This document shows, in pieces, positions 25,296 through 33,209 of a stretch of 33,217 bases of DNA (the first letter of the stretch is position 1; the number at the start of each line of letters is the position of its first letter). Source of the stretch: Saprospiraceae bacterium (GTDB lineage: Bacteria > Bacteroidota > Bacteroidia > Chitinophagales > Saprospiraceae); assembly GCA_020631105.1 (NCBI GenBank), contig JAHDHW010000015.1, positions 25,224 to 58,440 of the forward strand, in the 5' to 3' direction. The notes below the pieces were generated by a model. It did not search any database. It saw only the letters and a list, made by a program, of their open reading frames with translations, and had not been told where the DNA came from. A program made the translations under genes and the position numbers.

Positions 25296-26033
25296 ATGGA
25301 TTTAAAGGAATTGGAAAGCGGTGTTGATCCTTCAACAAATTGGTACTATCAATCCAAGAAAGTGCCTTTGTTCCGGTATTTTGAACAGATTGTAAAAGAA
25401 CAAGGAAAGAAATTGACAGTGATCGATTTTGGTTCAGGTTCCGGATTTTTCGCTTATGAATTATTCGAAGCTTATCCTCAACATATCGAAGATGTTCTAT
25501 TAATCGACATTGGGTATACAGAAGAAGAAATGGAGGAGACCAAAAATGCTCCAGTCAAAAAGCTACGCTATATTCCGCATGGGATTAACGATAGCATTGT
25601 GGTCATGATGGATGTCCTGGAGCATATCGAAGATGATTATGCTATCATGGAAGATATCAAAAGTCGCCTTGGTGATAATGCACATTTCTTTATTACAGTC
25701 CCGGCATTTATGAGTGTCTGGTCGAGTCATGATGTTTATCTGGGACACTATCGACGCTATACCATCCCAATGGTCAAAAAGCTACTGAGTGGTACAAAGT
25801 GTCAGATTGATCAGCAATACTATATTTATGGTTCTATATTTCCCTTGGTTTGGTTGGTTCGTCGCTTAAAGAAGAACGAGGAGAATATGACACAGCCGGA
25901 ATCCTCAGATATGAAACCACTCCCCGGCCCTATCAATGCAATTCTTAAAGCATACAATAGTTTTGAGATGAACTTCCGGAAAGCAAATAAGTTGTTTGGT
26001 TTAACCTGCGTGGCCGAAGGCCGACTGAAGTAA
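25296..26033 (+). CDS. Class I SAM-dependent methyltransferase
   Basis: A cytoplasmic protein of 245 residues with a Rossmann-type methyltransferase core. Motif I is VIDFGSGSGFF (42-52), the acidic end of strand two is LLIDIG (68-73), and motif II/III includes VVMMDVLEHIEDDYAIM (102-118), the DVLEH block of Methyltransf_11-type enzymes. The later HYRRYTIPMVKKLL is typical of members found beside polyprenyl-phosphate glycosyltransferases. The 23-bp gap to the glycosyltransferase fusion indicates co-transcription, so a sugar or lipid-linked sugar is the likely substrate, by context only. A bidirectional terminator follows. Confidence 0.88.
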   Translation: MDLKELESGVDPSTNWYYQSKKVPLFRYFEQIVKEQGKKLTVIDFGSGSGFFAYELFEAYPQHIEDVLLIDIGYTEEEMEETKNAPVKKLRYIPHGINDSIVVMMDVLEHIEDDYAIMEDIKSRLGDNAHFFITVPAFMSVWSSHDVYLGHYRRYTIPMVKKLLSGTKCQIDQQYYIYGSIFPLVWLVRRLKKNEENMTQPESSDMKPLPGPINAILKAYNSFEMNFRKANKLFGLTCVAEGRLK

Positions 26034-26104
26034 ATTGCAAAAGGATGTTTAATAGTTTGCAAGATCAGCGAATCATAAATATTTGACTTCTGACTATTAA
26101 AAAT

Positions 26105-26138
26105 GAAAGAGCTATGCTGTAAACAGGATAGCTCTTTC
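26105..26138. terminator. Bidirectional terminator between methyltransferase and universal stress protein genes
   Basis: GAAAGAGCTAT (26105-26115) pairs perfectly with ATAGCTCTTTC (26128-26138) around a 12-nt loop. The minus-strand reading is followed by ATTTTTAATAG, a good T run for the stress protein gene. The plus-strand side is followed by GGTTTG, which is weaker. Confidence 0.85.
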
Positions 26139-26173
26139 GGTTTGTACAAAGTATATCGGAAAACAGCTTATTG

Positions 26174-26986
26174 TCAATACTTTTCCTTCAGGATCAATAC
26201 CGGCACCTCACTGTGAAACACTTCTTTTGAGGTAACACTGGTATGGAACAAGCGATCCCAGAAACTGCGCTTACGTCTGATCATCGTCAATACATCAATG
26301 CCTTCACTTTTGACGAATTGATCAATGACTTTTACAATATCTGTCTCATCCGCATAGTGTTCATGAAAACTAAATTCCACATCATGTAAATAATGATCAA
26401 TCCTCGGATCAACGTGCTCCATCACAAAGCCTTTGTTATAATGAAAAACCTCAAGCTTTGCATCGAAGGCTGCTACTAAATCTTTGACCGGCTGTACAAC
26501 AGCCTGAGAAGACAACTCTTGTTCATCTAAGGTCAAGGCGAATTTGACAGGCGTAAAAGTGTGTGTCTCAGGAGGAATAACCAATACTGGACACTCTGCA
26601 GAGTTAATCACTCCCTGAGCAACTGAACCAATAAATATTTCTTTCAAACCACTTGCTCCCTGCGTCCCCATGATGATTAAATCTGCTTTACAATCTTTCG
26701 CATAATCGCAAATGCCATTCACTGTTTCACCTCGAATAATGCCGTATTGAATATTCGCATCATTATCCAAAGCATCTTGCTTTTCGTCAATCAGGTCTTG
26801 AAGTTTTCGTTCGGCGACCGTCCGCATCATATTACGAACGTCGGTATAAATTGAAGTAGCAGCCGCATCATCAATTCCGTTTATAAGTTGAATTGCACTT
26901 CCAAATCTATTTGCTATTTGAATGGCATAATCCAGCGCTTGAACTGAAGCGGTAGAAAAATCTATGGGAACAACTATAATTTTCAT
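26174..26986 (-). CDS. Tandem universal stress protein (UspA family)
   Basis: A cytoplasmic protein of 270 residues made of two Usp folds, about 1-140 and 145-270. The first half has a complete ATP-binding signature: Asp9 in VVPIDFS, then IMGTQGASGLKEIFIGSVAQ (105-124), matching G-x2-G-x9-G-S, and CPVLVIPP. The second half keeps the fold (EVFHYNKG, SEVPVLIL) but has lost the nucleotide motif, which is common in tandem Usp proteins. The role is stress survival by an unsettled mechanism. The gene lies 31 bp downstream of a small membrane protein gene on the same strand, so the two probably share a transcript. Confidence 0.93.
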   Translation of the reverse strand: MKIIVVPIDFSTASVQALDYAIQIANRFGSAIQLINGIDDAAATSIYTDVRNMMRTVAERKLQDLIDEKQDALDNDANIQYGIIRGETVNGICDYAKDCKADLIIMGTQGASGLKEIFIGSVAQGVINSAECPVLVIPPETHTFTPVKFALTLDEQELSSQAVVQPVKDLVAAFDAKLEVFHYNKGFVMEHVDPRIDHYLHDVEFSFHEHYADETDIVKVIDQFVKSEGIDVLTMIRRKRSFWDRLFHTSVTSKEVFHSEVPVLILKEKY

Positions 26987-27017
26987 GATAGTGGATTTAA
27001 AAGATGAGCAAGATCAA

Positions 27018-27257
27018 TTAGACTACCTTGGTAGTCTTCTTTCGTAAATTGGTTTTCATTGGCAATACCTTCGCATTTTTAGTTTCAGTCTTATTACCAA
27101 AACTAATCCCCAGGATAGCACTTAAAAACACAGGCAATGCTAAGAATGCAAGCCAGTATACCTGACCCAGTACACCAAGGATTACCAGGAACATCATGAG
27201 GAAATATCGTTTGAGAACAGTTTGCCAGTTTAGGTTTAAAAAACTTATCGTCATCAT
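27018..27257 (-). CDS. Small two-helix membrane protein
   Basis: A protein of 79 residues with no recognised family. Two hydrophobic stretches (about 17-31 and 33-50) are joined by a short turn, and a basic C-terminal tail (KTNLRKKTTKVV) would lie in the cytoplasm by the positive-inside rule. A -7 box lies 37 bp upstream. The stop codon is flanked by a small hairpin (GACTACC-TT-GGTAGTC, 27021-27036). Position as first gene before the stress protein gene suggests a shared role in envelope or stress response, which is inference. ATG at 27255 or 27252 are both possible starts. Confidence 0.62.
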   Translation of the reverse strand: MMTISFLNLNWQTVLKRYFLMMFLVILGVLGQVYWLAFLALPVFLSAILGISFGNKTETKNAKVLPMKTNLRKKTTKVV

Positions 27258-27293
27258 AATTGAAAATTTTATGGATTATCAAATTGTATGACA

Positions 27294-27301
27294 CAAATCT
27301 A
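27294..27301 (-). promoter_or_regulatory. -7 box of the small membrane protein-Usp operon
   Basis: The minus strand reads TAGATTTG, an exact TAnnTTTG match, predicting a start near 27287 and a leader of about 30 nt. No well-spaced -33 box is seen. The stretch from 27302 to about 27590 is AT-rich, with no gene or strong structure. Confidence 0.45.
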
Positions 27302-27672
27302 TGAGCAAATGGAAAGGTTTAAAATGACAGTCGTCAATAAGCAAAGTGATTTTTATCACTAAATAATCCTAAAAGTGAAATAAGCCGGAGGGTATTAATG
27401 TCAGAATACAGCAAAAATTAAAAATTGCAAAACTCTATTTTTACTTAATTAAATAAGGACTACCAGCTAAAAATTTCTTTTTATAAGCCCAAAAAGCGAA
27501 TTTTCACAAAATAATATTTCGAATTAGATGAATTTATAATGTTATACACCCAAATTATATTCTTATCCCGTAATTTAACACTCAGAGATTTGGATATCCT
27601 AGATTTCTCTATATCTTGGCGGTCGTGATCCCTGAAGCATGTCGATTTAGAACACCTTTAAATCTTTTCAAC

Positions 27673-27798
27673 ATGAAGCAGAATAATCAAAAATTATTAG
27701 ACGTATTTAAAAAACGCCTACGCATCAAAAAATCTATTAAGTCTGTAAAACAGGCTAAAAACTTTGAAGGAAGATTTATCAAAGATGCTGTTGCTTAA
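27673..27798 (+). CDS. Possible 41-residue basic protein
   Basis: An open frame from ATG 27673 gives MKQNNQKLLDVFKKRLRIKK and continues to 41 residues, with 13 Lys/Arg and only 3 acidic residues. It is predicted mostly helical, with no signal peptide. No family is recognised. In favour of a real gene, it ends 25 bp before the strongest terminator in the window, and a degenerate promoter (TTTGG near 27588, TATATCTTG near 27610) sits about 60 bp upstream. Together these define a transcript of about 240 nt. It could instead be a non-coding RNA with a chance frame. A longer TTG-started frame from 27616 is less convincing. Confidence 0.42.
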   Translation: MKQNNQKLLDVFKKRLRIKKSIKSVKQAKNFEGRFIKDAVA

Positions 27799-27823
27799 GG
27801 CTTATTGGGAATGAAAAAAATTA

Positions 27824-27858
27824 AAAAAAGCTTGATGAGGTGTTCGTCAAGCTTTTTT
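27824..27858 (+). terminator. Very strong intrinsic terminator after the 41-codon frame
   Basis: AAAAAAGCTTGATGA (27824-27838) pairs with TCGTCAAGCTTTTTT (27844-27858) over 15 bp, with one wobble pair and a 5-nt loop, and the T run forms part of the stem. It precedes the hydrolase gene by about 110 bp and has no other plus-strand gene to serve within 1.7 kb upstream (the nearest is the methyltransferase at 26033). Confidence 0.92.
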
Positions 27859-27905
27859 GTTTGTAACCCTCCTCCTCTCTTCTATCTCTTTTCCCTTATT
27901 TTAAT

Positions 27906-27913
27906 TAAATTTG
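27906..27913 (+). promoter_or_regulatory. -7 box of the alpha/beta hydrolase gene
   Basis: TAAATTTG matches TAnnTTTG. A start near 27920 leaves a leader of about 46 nt. No TTG box stands at the usual distance. Confidence 0.4.
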
Positions 27914-27966
27914 ATAACCCACAAGAGCACACTCTCTACACTTCGCTTAGCTGAAATTCTGGCATT

Positions 27967-28962
27967 ATGAAATTTAAAAAATGGTGGCTAATCCCAATAG
28001 CCCTGATTGTTATCTATTTGTTAGGGCCAAAAGTCAAATTTGATCCTTTTGACCCCAAAATCGAAGCTTCTGACCTTAGCCTCTATGACCTTGAGGATTA
28101 TTTGCTACAACAAAACAAACAAGTGGTCAACCTCAAACCCAATAATCAATCTCGTATCCTTTGGGCCGATTCCATTCGTAAGACAACATATAGCGTGGTC
28201 TATCTGCATGGTTTTTCTGCCAGCCCAATGGAAGGTGATCCTGTGCATCGGGAATTTGCGCAACGCTACGGCGCCAATCTTTACATCCCCCGGCTGGCAG
28301 GGCATGGGATTCAGGATGAAAAATCTTTCGAAAACTTAAGCCCCGGCGACCTAATCGAATCTGCTAAAGAAGCCATAGCTATTGGGCAATTACTGGGTGA
28401 AAAAGTGATTCTTATGTCCTGCTCTACTGGCTCTACCCTGGCGCTCTATCTAGCCGCTAAAAACCCAGACTTGGTTCATGCTCATTTACTATTTTCGCCA
28501 AATATTGACTTATACGCTGGTTCCTCCGCCTTATTAACCATGCCTTGGGGCGAACAACTGACCAATGTCTTAATGGGAGACTCCAGAAGCATTACGAGTA
28601 TGAAAGGAACCGAAATGGAACAATACTGGACTACAACCTATCATACCAAAGGTATTATCATGCTAAAATATTTGATTGAGCATACCATGACCGAAGATAT
28701 CCTAAGCAAAGTCAAGCAACCTTATCTACTTGGTTATTACTACAAGGATGACGAAAACTTTGATGATGTCGTAAGTATAGAAGCCATGCAATGGTTTAAC
28801 GGGATAAGTGCTACAGCTTCGGACAAAAAGAGAATGGTTGCCTTTCCTGATGTCGCCGCTCACGTAATGGTCTCAGCCTTGCAAAGTAAAAATCTGGAAC
28901 AGGTTCGAAAAGTTACTTTTGAATTTGCGGAGCAAGTATTACAGATGAAAGTCAAAGAGTAA
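27967..28962 (+). CDS. Membrane-anchored alpha/beta hydrolase
   Basis: A protein of 331 residues. An N-terminal hydrophobic helix (WWLIPIALIVIYLLG, 6-20) acts as an anchor or uncleaved signal, so the catalytic domain probably faces the periplasm. The oxyanion-hole motif YLHGFSAS is at 79-86. The nucleophile elbow reads Ser151-Cys-Ser153-Thr-Gly155, with Ser in place of the usual first Gly of GxSxG. An Asp in YYYKDDENFDD and a His in FPDVAAHVM could complete the triad. It resembles monoacylglycerol lipase or carboxylesterase-type hydrolases, but the substrate is unknown. It has its own -7 box. After the stop, a weak all-AT hairpin (28971-28988) is the only candidate terminator. Confidence 0.85.
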   Translation: MKFKKWWLIPIALIVIYLLGPKVKFDPFDPKIEASDLSLYDLEDYLLQQNKQVVNLKPNNQSRILWADSIRKTTYSVVYLHGFSASPMEGDPVHREFAQRYGANLYIPRLAGHGIQDEKSFENLSPGDLIESAKEAIAIGQLLGEKVILMSCSTGSTLALYLAAKNPDLVHAHLLFSPNIDLYAGSSALLTMPWGEQLTNVLMGDSRSITSMKGTEMEQYWTTTYHTKGIIMLKYLIEHTMTEDILSKVKQPYLLGYYYKDDENFDDVVSIEAMQWFNGISATASDKKRMVAFPDVAAHVMVSALQSKNLEQVRKVTFEFAEQVLQMKVKE

Positions 28963-29021
28963 CTCTATATCTTTTTTTGTAAAAAAAGACCCTTCAATTT
29001 AATTCTTCCTGGTCTCAGGAC

Positions 29022-29052
29022 TTGGCTTTTTGCTGAAATTTGAGTATTTTCG
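29022..29052 (+). promoter_or_regulatory. Probable promoter of the 463-residue protein gene
   Basis: TTG (29022-29024), 20 bp, then TATTTTCG (29045-29052) resembles the Bacteroidota consensus with one mismatch in the -7 box. The predicted start is near 29059, giving a leader of about 97 nt. Confidence 0.4.
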
Positions 29053-29094
29053 CGATACATTAAGAAAATAAACTATTCATTTAGTATAAAAAAT

Positions 29095-29126
29095 AACCTG
29101 GTAGGGCTTAAATGCGCTTCCAGGTT
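29095..29126 (+). promoter_or_regulatory. Leader hairpin before the 463-residue protein gene
   Basis: AACCTGG (29095-29101) pairs with CCAGGTT (29120-29126) around an 18-nt loop, 29 bp before ATG 29156. No T run follows, so it is not a standard terminator. It may affect mRNA stability or translation, or be chance. Confidence 0.35.
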
Positions 29127-29155
29127 TCGCTTTAAATAAAGTAAAATATCCGAAC

Positions 29156-30547
29156 ATGAAGGAACTTGATAAAACCTATATTGATCAGCTGGATGCGATC
29201 GCTGAAGAAATTCAAAACTCTGAAGAATTAAAAGTTTACCTCGAAGAAGAAGAGGACGAACAGTATATGGAGATCCGTCAGATCCACGAACCTAAGATTA
29301 CTAAAATCTATACTGAAGTGGCCAATGATCATCCTTTACAATTACTCGCACTGGAAAAACACCTGATCAATGATAAGTTCGAAGGCTTATTCCTTCCTCG
29401 TATTCTTGGCTTCGCAGTACTACGTGGCGTGATTAATGACGACTACAAATACATCCGTCCACAGAGTCACTTTAAGGACATCCTCCTTGCAATCTGTAAC
29501 TCATCAAACTTCGATTTAATCAAGCAACGGATCGGACAGACCATCCAGATCGGTTTTGCTTTGAGTAGTGATATCTGGATTACGAACCTGATCAATCTGA
29601 TCTCTAACAAACGTATTCGCTATTTCCTTTCCGGATTAAAAGCACCAAAATTTAGAGATCCTCGTAGTCGGGCTTTAGGTTATGTACGATACAAGAATCA
29701 ATTCCGTAACGAAAATTATATGAGTACGGAATTCCCCTCTACAGTTGCAGGACTTAAGACTTTGTTCCCTTCTGTACGGAAATTTATGATTTACCGTATC
29801 GAACAAAAAAATAGCAATAGCAGCTTTATATCTGAAATCAAAAGCTTCCTTGATAATGAATTATTCCAGAACGCTCCGGAATATGTTGAGCTTCTTGGTT
29901 TATATACACACTTTTTCGAGTTAGAAGATGGGGACAAAGATCATTTGAAATCGGTATTTAATGCGACACGAACACGTATCCCCAACTTTGCGGAGCAATG
30001 GTGGGATCTGTTAATCGACTTACGTAAAGGAGGGTTGGATATTGACCCATCTGCTGATCGTCAGATCATTTCTGTTTTAGATTCGTCAATTGAGGATCAG
30101 TTATCAGCTTATTACAAGCTGGCGGACGAGATTCATAGCAAAGGATACATGAATGAAGAAGCGAGCGAATCCGTTAAAGCATTCTATGGACAGCACGAAG
30201 GAATGTCTCCAATCAACAAATGTTTGCGCGCAACAATCTTCGGTTACCTCAAACGCTTTATGAACAATCTGATGCTTGATCAATATAATGAATACTTCGA
30301 GTTGTCGAAGATTTTCCCAACCTATATGGATATCTTCTCTAATCAGAAATTCAATCAAAACATCAAGGAGCTTTGCATGGCTTATGTCAAACGTCTCTTG
30401 AAAAAATATACCGACAAACGTGGAAAAGACTATCAGGACATCAAACGTTTTGTCTCTAGTAATTTCTTAGAGCTTGGATTCCTTAAAGAAAAAGAGATCG
30501 TAGAATTATTCAAAACTCGCCGTAAAAAGAAACCGGTGAAAAGCTAG
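29156..30547 (+). CDS. Unrecognised large helical cytoplasmic protein
   Basis: I do not recognise a family for these 463 residues. There is no signal peptide or membrane segment. The protein opens with an acidic helix (residues 1-45, including EELKVYLEEEEDEQYMEIRQ) and is almost entirely predicted helix thereafter, interrupted by a basic loop (RYFLSGLKAPKFRDPRSRA, about 160-178). The C-terminus is strongly basic (FKTRRKKKPVKS). Length, the even mix of charges and the absence of catalytic-looking motifs suggest a scaffold or nucleic-acid-associated protein, but that is a guess. It has its own promoter-like sequence and a very strong terminator, so it is a monocistronic, probably well-expressed gene. 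Confidence 0.82.
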   Translation: MKELDKTYIDQLDAIAEEIQNSEELKVYLEEEEDEQYMEIRQIHEPKITKIYTEVANDHPLQLLALEKHLINDKFEGLFLPRILGFAVLRGVINDDYKYIRPQSHFKDILLAICNSSNFDLIKQRIGQTIQIGFALSSDIWITNLINLISNKRIRYFLSGLKAPKFRDPRSRALGYVRYKNQFRNENYMSTEFPSTVAGLKTLFPSVRKFMIYRIEQKNSNSSFISEIKSFLDNELFQNAPEYVELLGLYTHFFELEDGDKDHLKSVFNATRTRIPNFAEQWWDLLIDLRKGGLDIDPSADRQIISVLDSSIEDQLSAYYKLADEIHSKGYMNEEASESVKAFYGQHEGMSPINKCLRATIFGYLKRFMNNLMLDQYNEYFELSKIFPTYMDIFSNQKFNQNIKELCMAYVKRLLKKYTDKRGKDYQDIKRFVSSNFLELGFLKEKEIVELFKTRRKKKPVKS

Positions 30548-30565
30548 AACCGCTAAACTAGCAAC

Positions 30566-30609
30566 AAACAAATAGAAGGCTCTGCGGCTAACGCACCTTC
30601 TATTTGTTT
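30566..30609 (+). terminator. Strong intrinsic terminator of the 463-residue protein gene
   Basis: A perfect 14-bp stem AAACAAATAGAAGG (30566-30579) pairs with CCTTCTATTTGTTT (30596-30609). Inside it a 4-bp stem (TGCG/CGCA) closes the loop. A T-rich stretch (CCTTTTATT) follows. Confidence 0.92.
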
Positions 30610-30669
30610 CCTTTTATTCGCTGATCTTCCATGCTCTGATCAGCCTCCCGTCTGCCAAACCAAACCAAT

Positions 30670-30789
30670 GACTTGTAATTTACACAAGTCCCACTAACCT
30701 AATTTTTCCAAATTACGATGCAGCCTCCTACGGGGCTGAAATAGACTTAAACGTCACTCTGGTTCTACTTAACAGCCTTCAGGGCTATG
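30670..30789. repeat. REP-like cluster of short palindromes
   Basis: Three small hairpins lie in a row: GACTTGT/ACAAGTC (30670-30690), CAGCCTCCTACGGGGCTG (30721-30738) and CAGCCTTCAGGGCTATG (30773-30789). The last two share the AGCC...GGGCT core and stand 34 bp apart, like the paired palindromes of bacterial REP/BIME elements that I recall seeing scattered in Bacteroidota genomes. Only one copy is visible here, so dispersion cannot be shown. Apart from this, the terminator and a promoter, the 30548-30979 gap holds nothing I recognise. Confidence 0.5.
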
Positions 30790-30908
30790 TATAATACGAG
30801 AACGTCGGACCTGCGAATAATAAAAGTCTCCATCGATAAGGACTTCGTAAAAGGTGGCTTATGTAAGCTTACTATTATTTTTTCTCTAAGTATAAGCATA
30901 ATGAACAA

Positions 30909-30935
30909 TTGACCATGATGATTTTTTTAACTTTA
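30909..30935 (+). promoter_or_regulatory. Probable promoter of the trehalose synthesis gene
   Basis: TTG (30909-30911), 16 bp, then TAACTTTA (30928-30935) is one base off the -7 consensus and slightly short in spacing. The predicted leader is about 38 nt. Confidence 0.4.
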
Positions 30936-30979
30936 GGAATCTTATAATGTATATCACCTAAACATCACCTATTACCCCT

Positions 30980-33154
30980 ATGCCTCGACTCATTATTATT
31001 TCAAATCGACTTCCGGTAACCATTGACAAAAAAGATGGAGAACTCTTTTACTACCCTAGTGCAGGTGGACTGGCGACTGGCCTCAATTCTCTGGACACGG
31101 ATATGGAAAGAATTTGGATCGGTTGGCCCGGACAGGAAATTTCGGATACTACAGTACAAGACCAGGTAAAAAAAGACCTTAGAGAAGACGGGCTGGTTCC
31201 GGTTTTCCTTAGTCAACAGGAAATAGAGTTATACTATGAAGGATTCAGTAATGAAACCATCTGGCCACACTTTCATTACTTCACACAGTATACAACCTAT
31301 AATGACGATTACTGGGATGCATATCAAAATGTAAATACCAAATTCGCAACTATTGTAAACGAACTGATCAGAGAGGATGATTTTGTTTGGGTACATGATT
31401 ATCAATTGATGCTTCTCCCCGCGATGATTCGGAAAGCTTTTTCGAAAGTATCAATTGGTTACTTCTTGCATATCCCATTTCCATCCTATGAGATTTTCCG
31501 GATACTCCCCTGGCGTGAAGAGTTACTGGAAGGCGTATTAGGGGCAGATCAAATAGGATTTCATACCTTCGATTATATGCGGCACTTCTTAAGTGCGGCT
31601 TATCGTATTGGTGGACACGAGCATAGCTTTGGAAAGTTGGCAATCAAAAAACGCATGGTCAATGTTGATGTATTCCCAATGGGAATCGATTACGACAAAT
31701 ATGCCTTCCCCGAAAGAGAAGTAGGAAAAGATAAAGTTGAAGCTCATGTGACTCGCTTACAATCCAAAAAGCGGAAACTTATTATATCGATAGATCGACT
31801 GGATTATTCTAAAGGCATTCCTCAAAGGATCAAGTCATTCGAGCAGTTTATTAAAAAATATCCGCAGTATCGAGGAAAAGTAACCTTGATGTTGATCGTA
31901 GTTCCTTCCCGAACGAAAGTGGATCAATACGAAAAACTAAAATTAGAAGTCGACACTTTAGTAGGAAGTATTGATGGTCAGTACCGAACATTTGGCTGGT
32001 CACCAATCCAATACTTTTACCGCTCTTTTCCTTTTGATGAATTAGCAGCCTTATACAAAGCGGCAGACATCGCTATGATCACTCCATTGCGAGATGGTAT
32101 GAACCTCGTCGCTAAAGAGTTCATCGCCAGTAAAGAAGAAAGTAAAAAAGGGGTTTTAATCCTCAGTGAAATGGCAGGCGCGGCCAATGAACTTACCGAG
32201 GCCTTGATCATTAATCCTCAGGATTCGAATGATATGGTAGAAGCTATTGTGAAGGCAATTGAAATGCCTGAAGAAGAACAGGAAAGACGGCTCGTTAAGA
32301 TGCAGGAAAAATTAAAACGATATACCGTCAAACATTGGGCTAGTACATTTATGAATGAGCAAATGAATCTTAAATCAGTGAAAGAACGTAACACCACCAA
32401 CTTGCTAAACGAAGAGAAAAAAACTACTCTCTTAGAAGCTTACCAAAAAGCAGAAAAACGTCTGTTATTCTTAGATTATGATGGAACACTCATGGGCTTC
32501 CAGAATGATCCCAAAAAAGTAATTCCGGACGAAAAACTCTTAAACATTCTCGAGGGATTAAAAGCGGACCCTAAAAACAAAGTCGTTATCATCTCCGGAA
32601 GAGATCGTCATACACTCGAAGAATGGCTGGGACACCTTGGCCTCGATATGGCCGCAGAACACGGGGTGTGGATCAAACGACGTAACGAATGGAAAACGCC
32701 AGACCTTAAGAAAGACTGGAAACCTGATGTAAGACACGTACTGGAAGGCCTGGTCGAACGTACACCGGGATCTTTCATCGAAGAAAAAGAATATTCTATT
32801 GCCTGGCACTATCGGATGATTGACAAAGGGCTCGGAGAAAAACGGGTTCGTGAATTTCGGGACGTGTTACTCTATCTGACCGCTAACCTTGACTTACAAG
32901 TTTTAGAAGGTAATAAGGTTGTAGAGATCAAAAATGCCGGAGTCAACAAAGGCAAAGCAGCAGCTTACTGGCTGGGTAAAGATAGTTACGATTTCACCTT
33001 TGCAATCGGGGATGATTCGACAGATGAAGATACATTCCGTGCCCTGCCAGAAGATGGCTTTACGGTAAAAGTTGGCCTTGGGAATACAGACGCCCGGTTC
33101 AATGTACTCGATGTTGAAAATGTAAGAGACCTTTTAGAGGAACTCCAAAAATAA
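30980..33154 (+). CDS. Fused trehalose-6-phosphate synthase/trehalose-phosphatase
   Basis: A bifunctional cytoplasmic enzyme of 724 residues making trehalose from UDP-glucose (or a similar donor) and glucose-6-phosphate. Residues 1-465 are a GT20 synthase: Arg10 in SNRLPV, donor loop GGLATGL (29-35), VWVHDYQL (137-143), [10 protein letters not shown] with Arg273 and Lys278, and [10 protein letters not shown] (371-380). Residues about 490-724 are a HAD phosphatase with nucleophile Asp499 in [17 protein letters not shown] (539-549) and metal-binding IGDDSTDED near the C-terminus. Both halves are complete, so this is an OtsA-OtsB fusion. Trehalose protects against salt and drying stress. ATG 30980 gives a start two residues before the first beta strand. 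It is monocistronic. Confidence 0.96.
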   Translation: MPRLIIISNRLPVTIDKKDGELFYYPSAGGLATGLNSLDTDMERIWIGWPGQEISDTTVQDQVKKDLREDGLVPVFLSQQEIELYYEGFSNETIWPHFHYFTQYTTYNDDYWDAYQNVNTKFATIVNELIREDDFVWVHDYQLMLLPAMIRKAFSKVSIGYFLHIPFPSYEIFRILPWREELLEGVLGADQIGFHTFDYMRHFLSAAYRIGGHEHSFGKLAIKKRMVNVDVFPMGIDYDKYAFPEREVGKDKVEAHVTRLQSKKRKLIISIDRLDYSKGIPQRIKSFEQFIKKYPQYRGKVTLMLIVVPSRTKVDQYEKLKLEVDTLVGSIDGQYRTFGWSPIQYFYRSFPFDELAALYKAADIAMITPLRDGMNLVAKEFIASKEESKKGVLILSEMAGAANELTEALIINPQDSNDMVEAIVKAIEMPEEEQERRLVKMQEKLKRYTVKHWASTFMNEQMNLKSVKERNTTNLLNEEKKTTLLEAYQKAEKRLLFLDYDGTLMGFQNDPKKVIPDEKLLNILEGLKADPKNKVVIISGRDRHTLEEWLGHLGLDMAAEHGVWIKRRNEWKTPDLKKDWKPDVRHVLEGLVERTPGSFIEEKEYSIAWHYRMIDKGLGEKRVREFRDVLLYLTANLDLQVLEGNKVVEIKNAGVNKGKAAAYWLGKDSYDFTFAIGDDSTDEDTFRALPEDGFTVKVGLGNTDARFNVLDVENVRDLLEELQK

Positions 33155-33168
33155 TTACTCTGCAAGGA

Positions 33169-33209
33169 GCAAGTAGAATCAATGCTCGCCAAACATTTAT
33201 TCTACTTGC
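33169..33209 (+). terminator. Inverted repeat after the trehalose gene, likely terminator
   Basis: GCAAGTAGAAT (33169-33179) pairs perfectly with ATTCTACTTGC (33199-33209) over 11 bp around a 19-nt loop, 14 bp past the stop. The bases after it (CCCCTGTT) are not T-rich and the window ends there, so termination is likely but not certain. Confidence 0.55.

Noticed and set aside
27600-27660. Possible tRNA-like stretch around the GCGGTCGTGATCCCTGAAGC region
   Set aside because: No T-arm consensus or acceptor pairing could be built.
28970-28990. All-AT hairpin after the alpha/beta hydrolase as a terminator
   Set aside because: A stem of A-T pairs closed by a 2-nt loop is too weak and too likely by chance to call.
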